A model generated the notes under the pieces. That model did no database searches. It saw only the letters and a program-made list of their open reading frames with translations, and was not told where the DNA came from. Below, in pieces: positions 60,285-64,000 of a stretch of DNA of 64,000 bases. Source of the stretch: UBA5195 sp034432755 (GTDB lineage Bacteria; Chloroflexota; Anaerolineae; Anaerolineales; Villigracilaceae). The DNA lies in the NCBI GenBank assembly GCA_034432755.1, contig DAOUBQ010000028.1, forward strand, positions 1 to 64,000. The letters are read 5' to 3'. The position numbers and the translations under genes were made by a program. The number at the start of each line of letters is the position of its first letter. The first letter of the stretch is position 1.

Positions 60285-60629
60285 AAATTCTACCTCGCAC
60301 TCTTAATCAGTCTCGTGGCCGGGTCGGCCTCGTTTGCCCTGGCCTATTCGAACCTGGAAGCCGGGCCGCGCGGCAACGGCGGTGGGGAAATCAGCGGATG
60401 GACAGTCAGCAACATCCACTACACCCTGTCAGCAGACCCATCCCAAATGAGCGCGGTTGAGTTCGACCTGGATACACCCGCTGGGGAGGTCAAAGTCAGG
60501 CTTGGCGATAGCGAATCTCGGTATTTCTCTTGCGCTCACACCGGCAGCAATCACTGGCGCTGCAGCCTGAGCGGGGTCAGCGCTGCCAGCGCAACCGGGC
60601 TGCAGGTGATTGCGACCAGTAGGCGATAG
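60261..60629 (+). CDS. small exported protein, unrecognised
   Basis: 122 residues from ATG 60261 (no clear RBS). Signal-like N-terminus (about 10-30: FYLALLISLVAGSASFALAY), then ISGWTVSNIHYTLSADPSQM and CSLSGVSAASATGLQVIATS, a small beta-rich domain with two Cys. The first residues overlap the truncated regulator on the other strand, so its 5' end may itself be a fusion product. I recognise no family; exported and beta-rich is all I can say. Confidence 0.5.
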   Translation: MTSENQLLKFYLALLISLVAGSASFALAYSNLEAGPRGNGGGEISGWTVSNIHYTLSADPSQMSAVEFDLDTPAGEVKVRLGDSESRYFSCAHTGSNHWRCSLSGVSAASATGLQVIATSRR

Positions 60630-60632
60630 GCA

Positions 60633-62027
60633 TCAATCGCGCGCCAATTGCGCCTGTTTGCGGGCGTGCATTTCGAGCAATTCCGTTTTGACCTTTTCCA
60701 GGTATTCACCGCGCAAGGGATACCAACGCAACAGCAGCGCGCCGAGCAGGAGCGCCAGGCCAGGAATCAAGCCCATCAGCGTTTTGATGCCAAATAGAGC
60801 GCTGGCGGGCTGGTTCAGAGAAATCTGACCATTGTTGGCTTCGCGGGTGACGAAGTTGGTCGCTTCAAGGACAATGGGAATCAGGGCCAGGGCAACGGAT
60901 TGGGCCGGTTTGGTGATTAACGCGTTGACGCCAAAGAAGGCCCCTTCGCGCCGCACGCCAGAGCGGAGTTCATCTTCATCGGCGACTTGCCCAAACAGGA
61001 CATTGGTCAGTGTTTGTGGGCCGGAGAGGCCGAACCCGGCAGCCACCAGGCAGAGCAGGATGAACGGGTTGGGGACAAAAGCAATCGCCACCAGCCCCAA
61101 TCCTGCTATGGTCAGAAGCAATTGCTGGGCGCCGACCACACCGAAGCGCTGACGCAAAACCGAAGTGAGCGGCACGCCGAGTATCAGCGGGATGAAAACG
61201 CACAAGAGGATGAGAATGGTCGGCATCTGGAGAACGTAATCGGCTAGGTAGAACATCATTCCCAGGATCAGCGACTGCATCAAAATCGACATGAAATTTT
61301 GTGAGACCAGAATCAAAAAGGATTTGCTGGTGAAGGTAAAGCGCAACGCGTTGCCGAGAGAGATGGGCTTATCCACTTTGGTAAATTCAGGGCGCTCCTT
61401 GACACTGAAGGTGGTGATGAGGATGAGCGTCATGCTGACGAGTGCTACGACCACCATCGAAACCTGCAACGGCAAAAAGGAAACCTCCGCGCCCGCTTTG
61501 GGGCGGAAAAAATCGGGGATGAGGAAGCCTAAAATCATGCCGAGCAGGCCAAAGAGCGAGGCGGAAATTTGCAAGCCGTTACGCTCCGCATCCGATTCGC
61601 TCACTTCCGGCAAGAGCGCGGAGTAGGCCAATCCGATAATGGTGTAACAGGTATCGTAGAGCAGCATTGAGACCAGCATCCACCAAAACAGGGCTTCCTG
61701 CCCGGCTTTAGGCGGCGCGAACCAGACCAGGAGGAAGGTTAACGCCAGAAAAGGCGCGGTGAAACGCATGTAAGGAATGCGCCGGCCCCAGCGGGAACGG
61801 GTGGAATCGGTGATGTAGCCAAAGAGCGGGTCGTTGAGTGCGTTCCAAAAGGCATAGATGAACGAGGCGGTTGCAATCCAGCGGGCGGCCAGGCCCAGGT
61901 AATCCTGGTAGAAAATAGGCAGAAGCGCACCGTAAATGCCGGAGATGAGTGACGTGCCAAGGGCGGCAATGCCCCAAGTGAATTTGTAACCCAGGCTGAG
62001 TTTGGCAGGGGCAAGGGAATGAGACAT
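60633..62027 (-). CDS. GPH-family sugar:cation symporter
   Basis: 464 residues from ATG 62027 (RBS AGGAGG). Twelve membrane segments. NDPLFGYITDSTRSRWGRRIPY is the signature (key DPLFG, RSRWGRR) of the glycoside-pentoside-hexuronide MFS group, such as MelB. It should take up a sugar or glycoside with Na+ or H+. It is the third gene of a minus-strand group after a BadF-type kinase (14 bp upstream) and a ChbG-type deacetylase, suggesting use of an N-acetylated amino sugar. Confidence 0.85.
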   Translation of the reverse strand: MSHSLAPAKLSLGYKFTWGIAALGTSLISGIYGALLPIFYQDYLGLAARWIATASFIYAFWNALNDPLFGYITDSTRSRWGRRIPYMRFTAPFLALTFLLVWFAPPKAGQEALFWWMLVSMLLYDTCYTIIGLAYSALLPEVSESDAERNGLQISASLFGLLGMILGFLIPDFFRPKAGAEVSFLPLQVSMVVVALVSMTLILITTFSVKERPEFTKVDKPISLGNALRFTFTSKSFLILVSQNFMSILMQSLILGMMFYLADYVLQMPTILILLCVFIPLILGVPLTSVLRQRFGVVGAQQLLLTIAGLGLVAIAFVPNPFILLCLVAAGFGLSGPQTLTNVLFGQVADEDELRSGVRREGAFFGVNALITKPAQSVALALIPIVLEATNFVTREANNGQISLNQPASALFGIKTLMGLIPGLALLLGALLLRWYPLRGEYLEKVKTELLEMHARKQAQLARD

Positions 62028-62040
62028 GGGAGAGCCTCCT

Positions 62041-63066
62041 TTAGTGTTGCTCTGTGAAAACTGCGTCAACCGCGAAGATTTTTTCAGCAATGATTTTGCT
62101 CGTCGTCTCGATAACCATCTCGCGCAGGCGGTAGGCTTCCGCGCCGAAAACCTGTTCCAGCCCGAGCAGGGCCGCCCCAATCACCGGCGGTTTATCGAAA
62201 CGGATGAACTGCGCCAGCGGGGCCATGGCGCGTACTGTTTCCTTCAGGGATTCGGTCATCAGAGGGTGTCCGTTATACAGACTGCCTATCAGCACCACTT
62301 CCACCGGTTCGTTCTCCAATCCCAGCTGGCGGATGACGCCGCAGGCCATTTCACCGAGTTGACGCCCGGCCCAACGTAACACGGCCAACGCTTGCGGGTC
62401 ACCCTGCGCGGCAACTTCAAAGACCTTGAAGACATACCGCGTATCTAACAGATAGCGGCCAACATACACGCCCTCCACCAGTTCAAAGAGACTCTGCGCG
62501 CCAGAGAGTTCCAAAAAAGCCGGGCTGAGGGCGGTGGCCGGGCCGCGTTTGTTCCACTCGAAGGTGACGGCCCGCATGGCGCGCGCAACCAGGTCGCCGC
62601 CGCCCGCGTATTCGCCTGACCAATGGCTGCCGCCGCCCACCATGCGTCCTTCCGTTTTCAAGTCCTTGCCGCGCCCCCGGCAATTACAGCCTGTGCCAGA
62701 AACGACTGAAACGCCCCAGCCGGCGGAAGTCCCGGCGAAAATGCCCAGGGTGGTGTCGTTCACCATTTCGAGCGGGCAATCCAGGCCGACTGGCCGAATC
62801 GCACCCAGAATCATCTCGCGCTGACCCGGCCAATCGTACCCGGCCAGTCCCATCCCCGCGCCCGAAATCTGCCCTGGGCCAATTCCAGCCATTTGTAAAG
62901 CGTGATAGACAGATTCTTTCAGAACGCAAGTCAGGCCATCCAGGCCAATACTCTCCCAGTTGCCAGGGCCGCCGCGCCCAAACCCAACGGTTTCGCCTGT
63001 TTCAGAAACAATCAGGGCATGCGTTTTCGTGCCGCCCGCGTCAATGCCCAAGAAATATCGTGTCAT
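62041..63066 (-). CDS. BadF/BadG/BcrA/BcrD-type N-acetylglucosamine kinase-like ATPase
   Basis: 341 residues. ASKHA nucleotide motif YFLGIDAGGTKTHALIV (3-19), NDTTLGIFAGTS in the second phosphate loop, VSGTGCNCRGRGKDL, and GGGSHWSGEYAGGGDLVARA. Eukaryotic and bacterial GlcNAc kinases belong here. The overlap with a transporter and a deacetylase of chitooligosaccharide type favours an amino-sugar kinase. Its start follows the ChbG-like gene by 10 bp on the same strand. Confidence 0.82.
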   Translation of the reverse strand: MTRYFLGIDAGGTKTHALIVSETGETVGFGRGGPGNWESIGLDGLTCVLKESVYHALQMAGIGPGQISGAGMGLAGYDWPGQREMILGAIRPVGLDCPLEMVNDTTLGIFAGTSAGWGVSVVSGTGCNCRGRGKDLKTEGRMVGGGSHWSGEYAGGGDLVARAMRAVTFEWNKRGPATALSPAFLELSGAQSLFELVEGVYVGRYLLDTRYVFKVFEVAAQGDPQALAVLRWAGRQLGEMACGVIRQLGLENEPVEVVLIGSLYNGHPLMTESLKETVRAMAPLAQFIRFDKPPVIGAALLGLEQVFGAEAYRLREMVIETTSKIIAEKIFAVDAVFTEQH

Positions 63067-63076
63067 AGTTTGGTCA

Positions 63077-63964
63077 TCAGTTTTTCATCGCCTCACGCAG
63101 GGTGCGATAGCCAATCAGGTGAATGCCAGAATTCTTGATAAAGTCCTTGAGGTCCTGGCTCATAAAAGCGTTGTAATTGGCCACACGCGCCTCCCAATCG
63201 GGGGCAATGGCGCGCAATTCGGGCGTGCCCACGGAGGGGTGCAAGATGAAGTGCGAAATACCGACCGGCGCCTCGCCCAGCAGTTTTTTGGCGATTTCGA
63301 GATGGTCGCCCTCGGCGCTGAGGGGCATTCCATACATGCCATCCAGCAAAGGGACTCCCTGAGATTCGAGATATTCCAAGACGGGTGCGTAAGCCGCTTT
63401 TTCTTCCTCGCTCAGGCGGCCTTCCAGTCCTTTAGCATCCATGCGGGGCAGCATGGGCGGAATGCCGTGTGAGAGGGCGGCTTGAATGTAGGATTGAATA
63501 AACTTCGGATGCAAAACCGTCCCCATGTGTGAATCGACATGCGTGACATCCACTCCGGCGGCCAGCGCGCGTTCCACCTGGGCCTGGACCTCCACCGCAA
63601 CGGCTTCGGGATTGGCCTTCTCGTAGACTGCTGGCTGCCACTGGTGGAAGTACCCATCCGAATCGAGCAATCCCGATTCAGATTGCCGGGTAGAAATCGG
63701 CCCCCAGCGATAATTTGTCCATTCCGCATTGAGCGTAGCATGGACGCCCATATCCATCTGTGGGTTTTCAAGACACATTTTTGCAACCGCAGGGAACCAG
63801 GGACACGGCACCATCACCGCGCCCGAGGAAATCGTGCCAAACTCCCATAGATGCGCAAAGGCGGTCAGCGAAGCCTGGCACATGCCAACATCATCAGTGT
63901 GGACGATAACCAGCCGGTCGGAATCAGAAAAACCAAGTTTCTTGAGAAATGGATTGGTGGGCAT
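63077..63964 (-). CDS. ChbG/HpnK (YdjC)-family carbohydrate deacetylase
   Basis: 295 residues from ATG 63964, which has CAGGAGACTCT upstream; the longer frame to 64000 lacks an RBS. LVIVHTDDVGMCQASLTAF (metal Asp-Asp), DMGVHATLNAEW (metal His) and THVDSHMGTVLHP (metal His) are the family motif set. Such enzymes remove an acetyl group from N-acetylated sugars such as chitobiose or from hopanoid-linked glucosamine. First gene of the minus-strand group; the promoter must lie near or beyond the window end. Confidence 0.85.
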   Translation of the reverse strand: MPTNPFLKKLGFSDSDRLVIVHTDDVGMCQASLTAFAHLWEFGTISSGAVMVPCPWFPAVAKMCLENPQMDMGVHATLNAEWTNYRWGPISTRQSESGLLDSDGYFHQWQPAVYEKANPEAVAVEVQAQVERALAAGVDVTHVDSHMGTVLHPKFIQSYIQAALSHGIPPMLPRMDAKGLEGRLSEEEKAAYAPVLEYLESQGVPLLDGMYGMPLSAEGDHLEIAKKLLGEAPVGISHFILHPSVGTPELRAIAPDWEARVANYNAFMSQDLKDFIKNSGIHLIGYRTLREAMKN

Positions 63965-64000
63965 AGAGTCTCCTGAAATGAGTAAAGAAAGTGGATACAT

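Overview
The window is moderately GC-rich bacterial chromosome, densely packed with about 50 protein genes on both strands and no rRNA, tRNA or CRISPR array that I can see. Gene content, gene style and recurrent intergenic palindromes suggest a Chloroflexota bacterium of the Anaerolineae type. That is an inference: no phylogenetic marker is present to prove it.

Layout. Positions 1-5400 hold an exported DUF2202 protein and a redox cassette: a two-cluster ferredoxin, an FAD/NAD(P) oxidoreductase, a histidine-rich four-helix membrane protein, and a membrane-anchored cytochrome c with 18 CXXCH haem motifs. A broken Tat-signal (Rieske-like) remnant lies at the left edge. From 5.4 to 16.3 kb are a TPR protein, a HEAT-repeat protein, a hemerythrin-like protein, a Crp/Fnr regulator, htpG, an adrenodoxin-reductase-type ferredoxin reductase, a 38-residue membrane peptide, mutY, an MBL-fold protein and an EamA transporter. 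From 16.4 to 25.6 kb are a broken sortase gene behind a riboswitch-like leader, a lectin-like protein, two tandem UbiA prenyltransferases, a phosphofructokinase with PPi-type residues, the oxidative pentose phosphate genes gnd-zwf and pgl, and tatA. From 25.6 to 40.1 kb are a glycosyltransferase-like protein, a CBS-GAF sensor, surE, ppx/gppA, sixA, icd, mfd and nadC-nadA-nadB; a SNF2 helicase scrap follows.

From 40.4 to 52.5 kb are a two-subunit ABC exporter behind a leader-peptide attenuator, a class IV aminotransferase, a tyrosine recombinase carrying an embedded repeat, a very large GlnE-like protein with ACT-like domains, hutH and a membrane protein. From 52.5 to 64 kb are an SDR, ribA and a RibD-type reductase, a 1327-residue hybrid histidine kinase followed by an HD-GYP response regulator, a truncated LuxR-type regulator fused head to head with an exported protein, and an amino-sugar-like group (GPH transporter, BadF-type kinase, ChbG/YdjC deacetylase).

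The strongest leads are regulatory. The ABC exporter has a consensus promoter, a leader ORF with a perfect Shine-Dalgarno sequence and an intrinsic terminator just before its first gene, the same plan as bmrB-bmrCD attenuation in Bacillus. A second promoter-structure-terminator leader, with partial resemblance to c-di-GMP-I riboswitches, precedes the broken sortase. Two copies of a 13-bp palindrome flank the nadA leader. Five genes have a -10 box 6-7 nt before the start codon and are probably leaderless.
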